This document shows positions 49,990 to 60,028 of a stretch of DNA of 64,000 nucleotides, in pieces. The notes beneath the pieces were generated by a model. That model was not told where the DNA came from. It was given only the letters and a program-made list of their open reading frames with translations, and ran no database searches. The translations under genes were made by a program, and so were the position numbers. The stretch's first letter is position 1. The number at the start of each line of letters is the position of its first letter. Origin of the DNA: Rhodovulum adriaticum (GTDB lineage Bacteria > Pseudomonadota > Alphaproteobacteria > Rhodobacterales > Rhodobacteraceae); contig NZ_SLXL01000002.1 of assembly GCF_004345735.1 (NCBI RefSeq), positions 186,001 through 250,000 on the forward strand, given 5' to 3'.

Positions 49990-50457
49990 TCACAGCCAGC
50001 GGCGGACACGCGCGGCATAAGCCTCGAACTCCTCACCGAAATGATCGCGTAGCACAGCCTCTTCGCGGTGAATGAAACGCCATTCGATCACCTTCATGTA
50101 TAGTGGCACAAGCGGCAAGCACAGCAACGCATCCCAGTACAGGATCAGGCCCAGCAGGATTGCGGTGTCGGAAAGATAGATCGGATTTCGGGAAAAGCGA
50201 TACATTCCCCGCGTTACCAGCGTGTTGGGTCGGGTCCGCGGGATCAGCGAGGTGCGTTCCAGGATGAAATGCAGCGCAGCCCAGCCGGACACCGCCAATC
50301 CCGCCAGCACCAGCGCGCCCCCGATCACGTCGCCCGCGACCCCCAGGACGGTGAAAGGCAGCACCTGCGCCTGCGCCCAGGCGATGGCGGCAAAGGCCAG
50401 CATCCAGCCGGGCGGCAATTCCAGCCGGTGGATCAGCCACGCGGCGAACGCCTTCAC
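49990..50457 (-). CDS. Isoprenylcysteine carboxyl methyltransferase-like membrane protein
   Basis: A 155-residue protein with about four membrane segments and the C-terminal SAM-binding signature RGMYRFSRNPIYLSDTAILLG, then WRFIHREEAVLRDHFGEEFEAYAARVRRW. This matches the ICMT/PEMT methyltransferase superfamily, which methylates prenyl-cysteine, phospholipid or other lipid substrates. Bacterial substrates are mostly unknown. I prefer the GTG start at 50457; the frame is open ten residues further upstream. Confidence 0.83.
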   Translation of the reverse strand: MKAFAAWLIHRLELPPGWMLAFAAIAWAQAQVLPFTVLGVAGDVIGGALVLAGLAVSGWAALHFILERTSLIPRTRPNTLVTRGMYRFSRNPIYLSDTAILLGLILYWDALLCLPLVPLYMKVIEWRFIHREEAVLRDHFGEEFEAYAARVRRWL

Positions 50458-50619
50458 CGGGACATCTCGCCGGGCAGGGGCGCACAAGGCGCGAACAGGA
50501 CGGGCATGGGACCTCCTTCGGCAGCTTGGCGCCGGTTTAGTCGCCCCGCCCCGCCCCGATCAAGCCGGATCTGCACCCTTGCATCCCCCGCCGCACCCCG
50601 CAAAGCTGTGCCATCCACC

Positions 50620-51129
50620 GTGACGGAGCCGCCCGTGCCACCGACCCAAGCGTCCTTTCGCAGGCCCTGCCGCCTGCGCCCGGCCCGCTCCAGCGACGGC
50701 ACGGCGCTATACGCGGTCTTCTTCGCGGCCGTGCACGGGGGAACGGTCACCGCCTATTCCGCCCGCGAACGCAATGCCTGGGCGCCCTCGCCGACGGCGC
50801 CGCCCGACTGGAACGACAGGCTGATGGGCGGCGTGACGATCCTTGCGGAAAGCCGGGGACGGGCGGCGGGGTTCATGACATTGGGCCATGACGGGCACCT
50901 GGACCTGGCCTATGTCGCCCCCGATCACGCCGGGCAGGGCATCGGGCGGGCGCTGCACACGGCGATCCTGGACCGCGCCCGGGCGCAGGGGCTGAGCCTG
51001 CTGGACACCCAGGCCAGCCTGATCGCCCGCCCCTTTTTCACGGCGCTCGGCTGGCAGACGATTGCCCGGCAAAGTGTGATCCGCGAGGGCGTCGCGCTGA
51101 CGAATTTTCGGATGGAACGGCTGTTGTAA
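50620..51129 (+). CDS. GNAT family N-acetyltransferase
   Basis: A 169-residue acetyltransferase. The acetyl-CoA pyrophosphate loop is in LAYVAPDHAGQGIGRALHTA (R/Q-x-x-G-x-G/A type). The C-terminal strand pair ASLIARPFFTALGWQTIARQ is typical of YafP/ElaA-like GNATs. Substrate unknown. No ATG is available: GTG at 50620 or 50635 are the candidate starts. The long upstream extension of the open frame is antisense to the methyltransferase-like gene and not coding. Confidence 0.8.
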   Translation: MTEPPVPPTQASFRRPCRLRPARSSDGTALYAVFFAAVHGGTVTAYSARERNAWAPSPTAPPDWNDRLMGGVTILAESRGRAAGFMTLGHDGHLDLAYVAPDHAGQGIGRALHTAILDRARAQGLSLLDTQASLIARPFFTALGWQTIARQSVIREGVALTNFRMERLL

Positions 51130-51154
51130 GGGGGCGGGGCCATTGGCAAGACGC

Positions 51155-51583
51155 TCAGTAGATACCGTTCGCGCGTTGCAGACGGCGCACATAGGCGATC
51201 ACGGCGGTCATTTCCTCTACGCTCACACCGGGGACGGGCGCCATGTCGCCGAACCGCCAGTGATGGGCGCGCACCCCCTGACGGGCCGCCATCAAGAAGG
51301 CCATATCCCCGTGATGCCCGGGTTCGTAGATGCGATGCACCAGCGGCGGCCCCAGCCCATCGCGCCCCCCTGCGTTCGGACCATGGCAAGCGGCGCAATT
51401 CTCGGCAAAGACGGACCTGCCTGTCGCAGCCATCGGACCTAGGTCCGGGACGTAAACCTCGACCATCTCCGGGGTGTCGGACGTGGCCGCAATCTGTGTG
51501 CGCGGGCCAGTCCCAAGCCACGATACGGCGGCGACACCAGCCACAACGATGACGGCAACAAGACCAAGGATTACAAGGCGCAT
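51155..51583 (-). CDS. Membrane-anchored c-type cytochrome
   Basis: A 142-residue protein. An uncleaved N-terminal helix (about residues 3-22) anchors a periplasmic cytochrome c domain with the haem motif CAACH at residues 63-67. A methionine in FGDMAPVPGVS is the likely sixth haem ligand. Domain size and the C-terminal EEMTAVIAYVRRLQ helix fit class I mono-haem cytochromes that shuttle electrons to oxidases or photosynthetic/dehydrogenase partners. No redox partner gene is adjacent. Confidence 0.88.
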   Translation of the reverse strand: MRLVILGLVAVIVVAGVAAVSWLGTGPRTQIAATSDTPEMVEVYVPDLGPMAATGRSVFAENCAACHGPNAGGRDGLGPPLVHRIYEPGHHGDMAFLMAARQGVRAHHWRFGDMAPVPGVSVEEMTAVIAYVRRLQRANGIY

Positions 51584-51713
51584 CTATTCCTCCCTTTCAC
51601 TTCCGCGCCATCTTCGCGCTTCCAGTTACAGGAGGCTCAATTCACGAGGCCGTGTATCTTGCTGTGGTTTGGTGCGAAATCACGCAATCCCGTACCCGCC
51701 GCCGGGCGCGCGG

Positions 51714-52490
51714 TCAGGCGCTTTGCAGCAGCGGTTGCCGCTCGCCCCGCGACCAGGCGGCGACCGCCTGGCCAAAGGCCTCGAACAGGGGGCGGGACAC
51801 CGGATCACAGGCCGCCCGGTATTCGGGGTGCCATTGCACGGCCAGCGCAAAACCGGGCGCATCGGCCACATGCAGCGCCTCTGGCGTGCCGTCGGGCGCA
51901 TGTCCCTCGACCACAATGCGGGGGCCTGCGGTCTTGATCCCCTGCCCGTGCAGGGTGTTGGTCATTACCTCGGTCGCGCCCAGGATTCGGTGGAATACCC
52001 CACCCTCGACCAGTTGCACCTTGTGACGCAGGGCGAATTTTTCCTCCAGCGTGCCGTCGGGGGGCATGCGGTGGTTCATCCGGCCCGGCAATTCGCGGAT
52101 CTCGGGGTAAAGCGTGCCGCCCATCGCCACGTTCACCTCTTGGAACCCGCGGCAGATGCCGAAAAACGGCTGGCCGCGCTCGACCAGCGCGCGGATCAGC
52201 GGCAGGGCGATCGCGTCGCGCGCCCGGTCAAAGGCGCCATGGGCCTCGGTCGCGGGTTCGCCGTATTCCTCGGGATGGACGTTGGGCCGCCCCCCGGTGA
52301 ACAGGAACCCGTCGAAACACTCCAGCAACTCGGGCACGGACACAAATCGCGGATCGGCGGGGATCAGCAACGGCATGGCGCCCGCCACCTCGGCCACCGC
52401 CTCGGAATTCATCGTGCCCCCGGCATGGGCGGGATATTCTTCGTTTATCAGGTAGCTGTTGCCGATGATGCCGACACGGGGGCGCGCCAT
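51714..52490 (-). CDS. Gamma-glutamyl-GABA hydrolase-like class I glutamine amidotransferase
   Basis: A 258-residue PuuD/peptidase C26-type hydrolase. The nucleophile elbow is FFGICRGFQEVNVAMGG and the catalytic histidine and glutamate are in AVQWHPEY. Relatives cleave gamma-glutamyl amides such as gamma-glutamyl-GABA from putrescine. No other puu gene is here, so the substrate is open. I chose the start at 52490 (MARPRVGIIGNSYL). It follows the DUF2256 gene by seven bases, in a photolyase operon. Confidence 0.87.
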   Translation of the reverse strand: MARPRVGIIGNSYLINEEYPAHAGGTMNSEAVAEVAGAMPLLIPADPRFVSVPELLECFDGFLFTGGRPNVHPEEYGEPATEAHGAFDRARDAIALPLIRALVERGQPFFGICRGFQEVNVAMGGTLYPEIRELPGRMNHRMPPDGTLEEKFALRHKVQLVEGGVFHRILGATEVMTNTLHGQGIKTAGPRIVVEGHAPDGTPEALHVADAPGFALAVQWHPEYRAACDPVSRPLFEAFGQAVAAWSRGERQPLLQSA

Positions 52491-52497
52491 GGAATCC

Positions 52498-52692
52498 TCA
52501 CCTTTCCGGTTTGCCCCCAGATATAGGGCGGTTTGCCCCAGAGGAACAGCCGCGCCCCGCCCGGCGGCACCGATCCGAGCAGAAACGCACGTTTTCCCAG
52601 TCGCGCGCCCATTTTCTGCGCCACGCAAAGGGCCGGCCGCACGCGGTACAGACCTTGGTCGGCAGATCGCCCTTCTTGCGCATCCGCGCCAT
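52498..52692 (-). CDS. DUF2256 small zinc-ribbon-like protein
   Basis: A 64-residue basic protein with [20 protein letters not shown] and [12 protein letters not shown]. Two CxxC/CxxxC pairs likely bind zinc. The KxCxxCGRPFxWRKKW pattern is diagnostic of DUF2256. It starts two bases after the photolyase stop. Association of DUF2256 with cryptochrome/photolyase genes is known; its function is not. An in-frame ATG nine bases downstream (52683) is an alternative start. Confidence 0.88.
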   Translation of the reverse strand: MARMRKKGDLPTKVCTACGRPFAWRRKWARDWENVRFCSDRCRRAGRGCSSGANRPISGGKPER

Positions 52693-52694
52693 GC

Positions 52695-54224
52695 CTACAG
52701 GTCCAGCCGCAATTGCCGCGCATCGCCCCGGCGCGGGCGCGGCGCGCGGTCGTTGACAAAGCGGCCCGCCCGGTCCTTGCGCGAGGCATGGCGCGCGATC
52801 ACGCGGGCGGCCTCGTCCCCGAAACCGGCCCGCTCGCGCACGCCCCAGACAGCCACGCGGGCCGCCCGGGCGGCGGCGGCAACATCGACCACCGGCGCGG
52901 GATAGCGCCGCCCCAGCAGGCGCCGCCCGCCCTGCCATCGCCAGGGTTCGTGCAAGAAGGCATCCGGAACCTCTGCCAATTCCGGCAGCCATTTGCGGGT
53001 GAACGCGCCGGTCGGATCCTGATCATAGCCCTGTTTCACCGGGTTGTAGATGCGGATCGTGTTCATCCCCGTCGTCCCCGATTGCATCTGCATCTGCGGC
53101 CAGTGGATGCCCGGTTCGTAATCGGTGAACATCCGCGCCAGGTACGGCCCCGTCGCGCGCCAGTCCAGCCACAGGTGATAAGAGGCCACCGCCACCAGCA
53201 TCGACCGCATGCGAAAGTTCAGCCAACCCGTGTGGATCAGCGACCGCATGCAGGCATCGACGAAGGGCAGGCCCGTTTCCCCCCGCTGCCATGCCGCCAG
53301 CCGCGCCGCGTCAGGCGCGTGCGGGCGCAACCCCTCATAGGCGGAATGCAGGCAGCGGTGTTCGAGGGTGGGTTCATCCTCCAGCTTTTGCATGAAGTGG
53401 TCGCGCCAGGCGAGGCGAGAAGAGAAACTCTTCAGGCTGCCCGCCCAGCCATCGCCTGCGCCTGCCACGGCACGGCGGCTGGCCGCCGTCGCCTGCTCTA
53501 CCTCGCGCAGGGACAGGCTGCCCAGTGCGATATGGGGCGACAGGCGCGAACAGGCGGTGGCCCCCGCCATCGGCGAGGACATGGCCCGCCGGTAATCCTG
53601 CCCGCGCGCGGTCAGGAAACTGTCCAACAGATCCAGCCCCGCCGCGCGCCCGCCCTTTTGCCGCCCCGGGCACGGATCGAAGGCCAGGCGCAGGTCGCGC
53701 GCCTCGGGGGGCGTGCCCGGCATCGTTCCGGCCAGCCCGCGCAGCGCAGCGGGGGCCTCGACCTGCGGGGCGCGCATGAATCGGTCGCGCCGCGCTGCCC
53801 ATCCATCCCGCCCGGCCAGCCGCCGCACCACGCCCGATTGCGCCAGTTCCACCCACGCGATGCCCCGGCCCCGCGCCCAGATCGCCACCGCCCGGTCGCG
53901 GGCATAGGTCCAGGCGTTTCCGGTTTCCTCGTGACTGACGATCCGCGTCACCGGCCAGCGGTCGGCCAGCCGGTCCAGCACCGACACGGCCTCACCCAGC
54001 TCGACCTGCAAGGGCGCCCCCAGGGCAACCAGTTCATCGGACAATGCCCCCAGACACTCCGCCGTGAACCGCCATTGCCGGGCCGAGGTATCGGGCAAGG
54101 CCCAATAGCCCGGTTCGACGATGTAAAGCGGCAGAACCGCCCCCTCGCCCGCCGCGGCATGGGCCAGCGCGGGGTGATCGGCCACCCGCAGGTCGCGTTT
54201 GAACCAGAGAATCGTCACGTCCAT
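52695..54224 (-). CDS. Deoxyribodipyrimidine photolyase / cryptochrome family protein
   Basis: A 509-residue flavoprotein. The N-terminal antenna-binding Rossmann domain begins [18 protein letters not shown]. The C-terminal FAD-binding helical domain shows [54 protein letters not shown] and [16 protein letters not shown], covering the flavin pocket and lesion contacts. The combination fits class I/III CPD photolyases or bacterial cryptochromes; a substrate choice is not possible by eye. It leads the operon with DUF2256 and the amidotransferase-like gene, divergent from pepN. Confidence 0.92.
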   Translation of the reverse strand: MDVTILWFKRDLRVADHPALAHAAAGEGAVLPLYIVEPGYWALPDTSARQWRFTAECLGALSDELVALGAPLQVELGEAVSVLDRLADRWPVTRIVSHEETGNAWTYARDRAVAIWARGRGIAWVELAQSGVVRRLAGRDGWAARRDRFMRAPQVEAPAALRGLAGTMPGTPPEARDLRLAFDPCPGRQKGGRAAGLDLLDSFLTARGQDYRRAMSSPMAGATACSRLSPHIALGSLSLREVEQATAASRRAVAGAGDGWAGSLKSFSSRLAWRDHFMQKLEDEPTLEHRCLHSAYEGLRPHAPDAARLAAWQRGETGLPFVDACMRSLIHTGWLNFRMRSMLVAVASYHLWLDWRATGPYLARMFTDYEPGIHWPQMQMQSGTTGMNTIRIYNPVKQGYDQDPTGAFTRKWLPELAEVPDAFLHEPWRWQGGRRLLGRRYPAPVVDVAAAARAARVAVWGVRERAGFGDEAARVIARHASRKDRAGRFVNDRAPRPRRGDARQLRLDL

Positions 54225-54321
54225 GATAAGAACATAAATCGAACATTCGCAGCAACCAAGGCACCCGCTTGCACCTCGCCCGCGAACAGATAGGTCTAGG
54301 GGCAGATCAGAGGAGTGCCCG

Positions 54322-56883
54322 ATGAAAGACGCCGCGCCGCAGCCCGTGTTCCTGCGCGATTACACGCCCCCCGCCTATCTTGTTGACAGCGTGGACCTGA
54401 CGTTCCGGCTGCATCCCACAAAGACGCGCGTGATTTCGCGGATCGCCTTTCGGCCGAACCCGGCGGCGCAAGATCGCCGCTTCTTTCTGCATGGCGAGGA
54501 GCTGACGCTGCTGCGCGCGGCCATCGACGGGACCAAGGTCACCCCCCAGACCGACACCGAGGGGCTGACCTGCACCGTGCCCGACGCCCCCTTTACCTGG
54601 GAGGCCGAGGTCGAGATCGCGCCGGAGGAAAACACCGCGCTGGAAGGCCTGTACATGTCGAACGGCATGTATTGCAGCCAGTGCGAGGCCGAGGGCTTTC
54701 GCAAGATCACCTATTACCCCGACCGCCCCGACGTGATGGCACCCTTTACCGTGCGCATCGAAAGCGACCTGCCGGTGCTGCTGTCCAACGGCAACCCGGT
54801 GGCGCAGGGTACGGGCTGGGCGGAATGGCACGACCCCTGGCCGAAACCCGCCTATCTGTTCGCGCTGGTGGCCGGCGATCTGGTCGCGACCAGCGGCGCA
54901 TTCACCACCTGCGAGGGGCGCAAGGTGGACCTGAACATCTGGGTCCGCCCCGCAGACCATGGCAAGGCCGATTACGCGCTGGACAGCTTGATCCGCTCGA
55001 TGAAATGGGACGAACAGGTCTATGGCCGCGCCTATGACCTGGACGTGTTCAACATCGTCGCGGTGGACGATTTCAACATGGGCGCGATGGAAAACAAGGG
55101 CCTGAACATCTTCAACTCGCGCTACGTTCTGGCCAGCCCCCAGACCGCGACCGACCGCGATTACGACAATATCGAACGCATCATCGCGCATGAGTATTTC
55201 CACAACTGGACCGGCAACCGCATCACCTGCCGCGACTGGTTCCAGCTGTGCCTGAAAGAGGGGCTGACGGTATTCCGCGACTCGCAATTCTCGGCCGATG
55301 AACGGTCCGCGGCGGTCAAGCGGATCGAGGACGTGATCGCCTTGCGCGCCCGCCAGTTCCGCGAGGATGCAGGCCCCCTGGCCCACCCGGTGCGCCCCGA
55401 AAGCTTTACCGAGATCAACAACTTCTATACCGCGACCGTCTACGAAAAGGGCGCCGAGGTGATCGGGATGCTGCGCCGGCTGGTCGGACCCGCAGGCTAT
55501 GACAAGGCACTGGCGCTGTATTTCGAGCGCCACGATGGACAGGCCGCCACGATCGAGGATTGGCTGAAGGTGTTCGAGGATGCCACAGGCCGCGACCTGA
55601 CCCAGTTCAAGCGCTGGTATTCCCAGGCCGGCACCCCGCGCCTGAGCGTCACCGACGATTTTGCCGATGGCACCTACACGCTGCACCTCCGGCAGGAAAC
55701 GCCGCCCACGCCCGGCCAGCCGGACAAGGCCCCACAGGTGATCCCGCTGGCCGTGGGTCTGCTGGCCCCCAATGGCGACGAGGTGGTGCCGACCACCGTT
55801 CTTGAAATGACCGAGGCCGAGCAGAGCTTTGCCTTCACCGGGCTGGATGCGCGCCCGGTGCCCTCTATCCTGCGCGGCTTCTCGGCGCCGGTGGTGCTGG
55901 AACGTGAAACCAGCGCCCAGGAACGCGCCGTCCTGCTGGCCCATGACACCGACCCCTTCAACAAGTGGGAGGCCGGGCGCCTGCTGGCCCGCGACGTGCT
56001 GACCGCCATGATCCGCGACGGCGCCGCCCCCGATGGCGCCTTCCTGGACGCGCTGGCCGCGGTGGCCCGCGACGCGACGTTGGACCCCGCTTTTCGCGCG
56101 CTGGCCCTGCGCCTGCCGGGCGAGGATCAGATGGCCGAACACCTGCATGCGCTTGGGCATACCCCCGGCCCGCTGACCATCCACACCGCGCGCGAGGCGC
56201 TGAAAGATGCGCTGGCCGGCCACCTGCAAACGCTCTGGCCCGCGCTTTACGACGGGTTGGCCTGCCCCGGCCCCTACAGCCCCGGCGCGGCGGATGCCGG
56301 GCGGCGCGCCCTGCGCCTGGCCGCCCTGTCCCACATGGCCCGGCTGGACGGCGGCGCGCAGGCCCGCGCCCATTTCGCCGCCGCCGACAACATGACCGAC
56401 GAGATCGGCGCCCTGACCGCCCTGCTGGAGATCGGCGCAGGCACCGAAGAGCTGGACCGCTTCGCCACCCGCTGGGCGGAGGACCGGCTGGTCATGGACA
56501 AATGGTTCGCCCTGCAGGTCAGCCTGGCCGCACCGGAAAACGCAGTCGACACCGCCCGCTGCCTGACCGAACATGCGGCGTTCAACTGGAAGAACCCCAA
56601 CCGCTTCCGCGCGGTGATCGGCGGGCTGACGATGAACGCCGCCGGGTTCCACGACGCGTCTGGCGCGGGTTACCGGCTGGTGGCGGACTGGCTGCTGCGC
56701 ATGGACGCGGCCAACCCGCAGACCGCCGCACGCATGTCCACCGCCTTTGAGACCTGGCCGCGCTATGACAGCGAAAGGCAGGCCCTGATCCGCGCCGAAC
56801 TGGACCGAATCGCCACGCAGGCGGGCCTGAGCCGCGACATGGGCGAGATGGTTGCGCGCCTGCGCGCCGCCGGAGACAGTTGA
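54322..56883 (+). CDS. pepN: Aminopeptidase N (M1 family)
   Basis: An 853-residue zinc aminopeptidase. The exopeptidase motif GAMEN is near residue 254 and the zinc-binding HEYFHNWTGNR (HExxH) near 290. The downstream glutamate is in CLKEGLTVFRDSQF. A long alpha-solenoid C-terminal part is present, as in the enteric PepN. It trims peptides from cytoplasmic proteolysis. Length is close to that of the E. coli protein. AGAGGAG precedes the ATG. Confidence 0.96.
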   Translation: MKDAAPQPVFLRDYTPPAYLVDSVDLTFRLHPTKTRVISRIAFRPNPAAQDRRFFLHGEELTLLRAAIDGTKVTPQTDTEGLTCTVPDAPFTWEAEVEIAPEENTALEGLYMSNGMYCSQCEAEGFRKITYYPDRPDVMAPFTVRIESDLPVLLSNGNPVAQGTGWAEWHDPWPKPAYLFALVAGDLVATSGAFTTCEGRKVDLNIWVRPADHGKADYALDSLIRSMKWDEQVYGRAYDLDVFNIVAVDDFNMGAMENKGLNIFNSRYVLASPQTATDRDYDNIERIIAHEYFHNWTGNRITCRDWFQLCLKEGLTVFRDSQFSADERSAAVKRIEDVIALRARQFREDAGPLAHPVRPESFTEINNFYTATVYEKGAEVIGMLRRLVGPAGYDKALALYFERHDGQAATIEDWLKVFEDATGRDLTQFKRWYSQAGTPRLSVTDDFADGTYTLHLRQETPPTPGQPDKAPQVIPLAVGLLAPNGDEVVPTTVLEMTEAEQSFAFTGLDARPVPSILRGFSAPVVLERETSAQERAVLLAHDTDPFNKWEAGRLLARDVLTAMIRDGAAPDGAFLDALAAVARDATLDPAFRALALRLPGEDQMAEHLHALGHTPGPLTIHTAREALKDALAGHLQTLWPALYDGLACPGPYSPGAADAGRRALRLAALSHMARLDGGAQARAHFAAADNMTDEIGALTALLEIGAGTEELDRFATRWAEDRLVMDKWFALQVSLAAPENAVDTARCLTEHAAFNWKNPNRFRAVIGGLTMNAAGFHDASGAGYRLVADWLLRMDAANPQTAARMSTAFETWPRYDSERQALIRAELDRIATQAGLSRDMGEMVARLRAAGDS

Positions 56884-56967
56884 ACCGGAAGGCTTTTCCT
56901 TTGACCGGCGGGCTGCGAATCGGGTCTGCTGTCACATGAACGTCATCGTGGTATGGTCTGAGGGCGT

Positions 56968-57843
56968 ATGAAGGACAGAATAGACCCCCTGATCGAAGAA
57001 CGCGCGCCCTGGCTGTTCCGCGACCGGCCGGGAACCGCGGTTGCGCGCAAGACCCTGACCGATCTGTTGGGCTATCCGCGCACCCTTGCCCTGGGCGAGG
57101 TTCTGAAAGATCACCCCGCCCCGGTCATCATGGATGAAATGGCGCGCCTTCTGGCCCGCGACGTGCAGGCCAGCGGGTTGGACAACCTGCCCCGCAGGGG
57201 CCCGGCGCTGGTCGTGGCCAACCATCCCACCGGCATCGCCGACGGCATCATGTTGTGGAGTCTCTTGCGCCAGAGCAGGCCCGATCTCTTCTTCTATGCC
57301 AACAGCGACATCCTGCGGGTTCTGCCCCAGATGGACGACATCATCGCCCCGGTGGAATGGCGCGAGGAAAAGCGCAGCCACGGCAAGACCCGCGAAACCA
57401 TGGCCTATACCCGCAAGGCGATCGACGCGGGACGGGTCGGGGTGATCTTCCCCTCGGGGCGGCTGGCAAAACGGCGCGGCCTGTCCCTGCACGAGCGGCC
57501 GTGGATGGCCTCGGCGGCCATGATCGCGCGCAAGTTCGACCTGCCGGTGATCCCGGTCAATATCCGGGCGCGCAACTCGGCGCTGTTCTACCTGTTCGAC
57601 CTCGTGCACCCGACCTTGCGCGACATCACGCTGTTCCACGAGACATTGAACAAGGATCGCCAGCCCTATCGCGTGACGGTGGGCGAGCCGATCTCGCCCT
57701 CGGCGCTGCCGGTCAAGTCGGAAGAGGGAATCGCCATGCTGCGCGCGGCCACCTTGGCCCTTGGCGGGCCACATGCCCCGCGCGTCAGCCTGCTGCACAA
57801 CACCCGCCTGCCCAGTTGGGCCCGGTCCACCGCGATGGGCTGA
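56968..57843 (+). CDS. Lysophospholipid acyltransferase-like (PlsC superfamily) protein
   Basis: A 291-residue protein with the acyltransferase motif LVVANHPTGIADGIM. The spacing is NHx5D rather than the usual NHx4D, as in the NHPFGG-type subgroup. Motif III resembles GVIFPSGRLAKRRG and the later DLPVIPVNIRARNS is the proline-containing segment. No strong membrane helix is seen. It probably acylates a lipid acceptor at the inner membrane; the acceptor is unknown. It is followed by a large inverted repeat before gatB. Confidence 0.82.
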   Translation: MKDRIDPLIEERAPWLFRDRPGTAVARKTLTDLLGYPRTLALGEVLKDHPAPVIMDEMARLLARDVQASGLDNLPRRGPALVVANHPTGIADGIMLWSLLRQSRPDLFFYANSDILRVLPQMDDIIAPVEWREEKRSHGKTRETMAYTRKAIDAGRVGVIFPSGRLAKRRGLSLHERPWMASAAMIARKFDLPVIPVNIRARNSALFYLFDLVHPTLRDITLFHETLNKDRQPYRVTVGEPISPSALPVKSEEGIAMLRAATLALGGPHAPRVSLLHNTRLPSWARSTAMG

Positions 57844-57880
57844 TGCCCCGGCGCCGCGCCCGTGGCACGACCAGAGCAAT

Positions 57881-57942
57881 GGGTATTTTCACCAAGAAGA
57901 AGGCACCAGCGCGCCTTGGCCTTCTTCTTGGTAAAAATACCC
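57881..57942. repeat. Large inverted repeat (paired dispersed elements)
   Basis: The 24-base arms 57881-57904 and 57919-57942 are complementary at 23 of 24 positions, with a 14-base loop. Each arm has the GGGTATTTT.ACCAAGAAGAAGG core that recurs singly elsewhere in the window. The transcript of the upstream acyltransferase gene would form a very stable hairpin here, with an A-rich rather than U-rich end. It may act as a terminator or a REP-type element. Confidence 0.85.
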
Positions 57943-58076
57943 ACGGCCGAACGGCCGCCCCCCCGGCGCAGCGCCGGGGCAAGGGCGCCAGGTGACGCGG
58001 GCGCGCGGCCCGGGCTTGCCCCGCCGCCGCCGCTGGCCTAGAAGGCAAGCCAATCCCCAGACAGGAGCCGCGACCG

Positions 58077-59585
58077 ATGCTCGACCTGAGTTTTGAGCCC
58101 CCCAAACCCAAGGTGATTTCCGGCGCCAAGGCCGATTGGGAACTGGTGATCGGGCTGGAGGTGCACGCCCAGGTGGCCAGCAACGCCAAGCTGTTTTCCG
58201 GCGCTTCCACCACCTTTGGGGCCGAGCCGAATTCCAACGTCGCCTTCGTGGACGCGGCGATGCCCGGCATGCTGCCCGTCATCAACGCGTTCTGCGTGGC
58301 CCAGGCCGTGCGCACCGGGCTGGGGCTGAAGGCGGGGATCAACCTGACTTCGGCCTTCGACCGCAAGAACTACTTCTACCCCGACCTGCCGCAGGGCTAT
58401 CAGATCAGCCAGTTGTACCACCCCATCGTGGGCGAGGGCGAAGTGCTGGTCGACATGGGGCCGGGCGTGGCGCGCCGGGTGCGGATCGAGCGGATCCACC
58501 TGGAACAGGATGCCGGCAAGTCGATCCACGACATGGACCCGCACATGTCCTTCGTCGATCTCAACCGCACCGGCGTCGCGCTGATGGAAATCGTCAGCCG
58601 CCCCGACATCCGCGGCCCCGAAGAGGCCGCCGCCTATGTCGGCAAGCTGCGCCAGATCATGCGTTACCTGGGCACCTGCGACGGCAACATGCAGAACGGC
58701 AACCTGCGCGCCGACGTGAACGTGTCGGTCTGCGAACCCGGCGCCTATGAAAAGTACCGCGAGACCGGCGATTTCTCGCATCTCGGCACGCGGTGCGAGA
58801 TCAAGAACATGAACTCCATGCGGTTCATCCAGCAGGCCATCGAGTATGAGGCCCGCCGCCAGATCGCCATTGTCGAGGATGGCGGCGGGGTCGTGCAGGA
58901 AACCCGCCTTTACGATCCCGACAAGGGGGAAACCCGGTCGATGCGGTCCAAGGAAGAGGCGCATGACTACCGCTACTTCCCCTGCCCCGACTTGCTGCCG
59001 CTGGAGATCGAACAGGCCTGGGTGGACGATATCGCGGCCAGCCTGCCCGAACTGCCGGACGAGAAGAAGGCCCGCTTCGTCACCGAATTCGGGCTGACCG
59101 AATACGACGCCTCTGTCCTGACCGCCGAGGTCGAGGCCGCCGCCTATTTCGAAGAGGTGGCACAGGGCCGCGACGGCAAGATGGCCGCGAACTGGGTCAT
59201 CAACGAGCTGTTCGGCCGGCTGAAGAAGGATGACCGCGACATCACCGAAAGCCCGGTCAGCCCGGCGCAACTGGGCGGCATCATCGACCTGATCGGCCGC
59301 GGCGACATTTCGGGCAAGATCGCCAAGGATCTGTTCGAGATCGTCTATACCGAGGGCGGCGACCCGGCGCAGATCGTGGAAGAGCGCGGCATGAAGCAGG
59401 TCACCGACACCGGCGCCATCGAAAAGGTCGTGGACGAAATCATCGCCGCCAATCCCGCCCAGGTGGAAAAGGCCAAGGCCAACCCAAAACTGGCGGGCTG
59501 GTTCGTGGGCCAGGTGATGAAGGCCACCGGCGGCAAGGCCAACCCCAAGGCGGTCAACGAGATCGTGTCGAAGAAGCTGGGATAA
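58077..59585 (+). CDS. gatB: Aspartyl/glutamyl-tRNA(Asn/Gln) amidotransferase subunit B
   Basis: A 502-residue subunit of GatCAB, which converts misacylated Asp-tRNA(Asn) and Glu-tRNA(Gln) to the amides. Signatures are [42 protein letters not shown] and [18 protein letters not shown]; the C-terminal YqeY-like tail domain is present. gatC and gatA are not adjacent. ACAGGAG lies before the ATG. Length is normal. Confidence 0.96.
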   Translation: MLDLSFEPPKPKVISGAKADWELVIGLEVHAQVASNAKLFSGASTTFGAEPNSNVAFVDAAMPGMLPVINAFCVAQAVRTGLGLKAGINLTSAFDRKNYFYPDLPQGYQISQLYHPIVGEGEVLVDMGPGVARRVRIERIHLEQDAGKSIHDMDPHMSFVDLNRTGVALMEIVSRPDIRGPEEAAAYVGKLRQIMRYLGTCDGNMQNGNLRADVNVSVCEPGAYEKYRETGDFSHLGTRCEIKNMNSMRFIQQAIEYEARRQIAIVEDGGGVVQETRLYDPDKGETRSMRSKEEAHDYRYFPCPDLLPLEIEQAWVDDIAASLPELPDEKKARFVTEFGLTEYDASVLTAEVEAAAYFEEVAQGRDGKMAANWVINELFGRLKKDDRDITESPVSPAQLGGIIDLIGRGDISGKIAKDLFEIVYTEGGDPAQIVEERGMKQVTDTGAIEKVVDEIIAANPAQVEKAKANPKLAGWFVGQVMKATGGKANPKAVNEIVSKKLG

Positions 59586-59589
59586 CCGC

Positions 59590-60018
59590 GTGACGCAGTA
59601 TGAATACAAGGTCGTCCCCGCCCCGACCCGCGGCCAGCGTGCGCCGGGGGTCAAGGGTACGGCCGATCGCTTTGCCCATGCGCTGACGGTTCTGATGAAC
59701 CAGATGGCGGCCGATGGCTGGGAATACCTGCGCGCGGACACCCTGCCCTGCGAGGAACGCCAGGGTCTGCGCAGCCGGACAACGGTCTATCAAAACCTGC
59801 TGGTGTTCCGCCGGGCGCATGTCGTGCATGACACCGACGCGGAAACGCCCGCCCCTGCACGGCCCGACCCCGAACAGATGGCGCGCACGGCCGCGCTGTC
59901 GCTGCACCCAGAGGTGCCCGAGGGCGAGGCGCCCGAACTGGGCCCCGCGCGTGCGCCGGACATCCCCCCGCCGCCCGAACGGCCGCTTGGCCCGGCAGAA
60001 GGGGAAGAGCCGCGCTAA
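59590..60018 (+). CDS. DUF4177 domain protein
   Basis: A 142-residue protein with an N-terminal DUF4177-like module (YEYKVVPAPTRG, then MNQMAADGWEYLRADTLPCEER). The second half is Pro/Glu-rich and probably disordered (EGEAPELGPARAPDIPPPPERP). The start is GTG at 59590, four bases after the gatB stop, so it is likely co-transcribed. The function is unknown. Confidence 0.82.
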   Translation: MTQYEYKVVPAPTRGQRAPGVKGTADRFAHALTVLMNQMAADGWEYLRADTLPCEERQGLRSRTTVYQNLLVFRRAHVVHDTDAETPAPARPDPEQMARTAALSLHPEVPEGEAPELGPARAPDIPPPPERPLGPAEGEEPR

Positions 60019-60028
60019 CGCGGCGCCC

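Noticed and set aside
47614-50052. Long plus-strand open frame opposite pntA/pntB
   Set aside because: Low-complexity Arg/His/Asp composition and complete overlap with clear transhydrogenase genes.
54307-56652. A 781-residue minus-strand open frame opposite pepN
   Set aside because: Antisense shadow; pepN has all its catalytic motifs on the plus strand.
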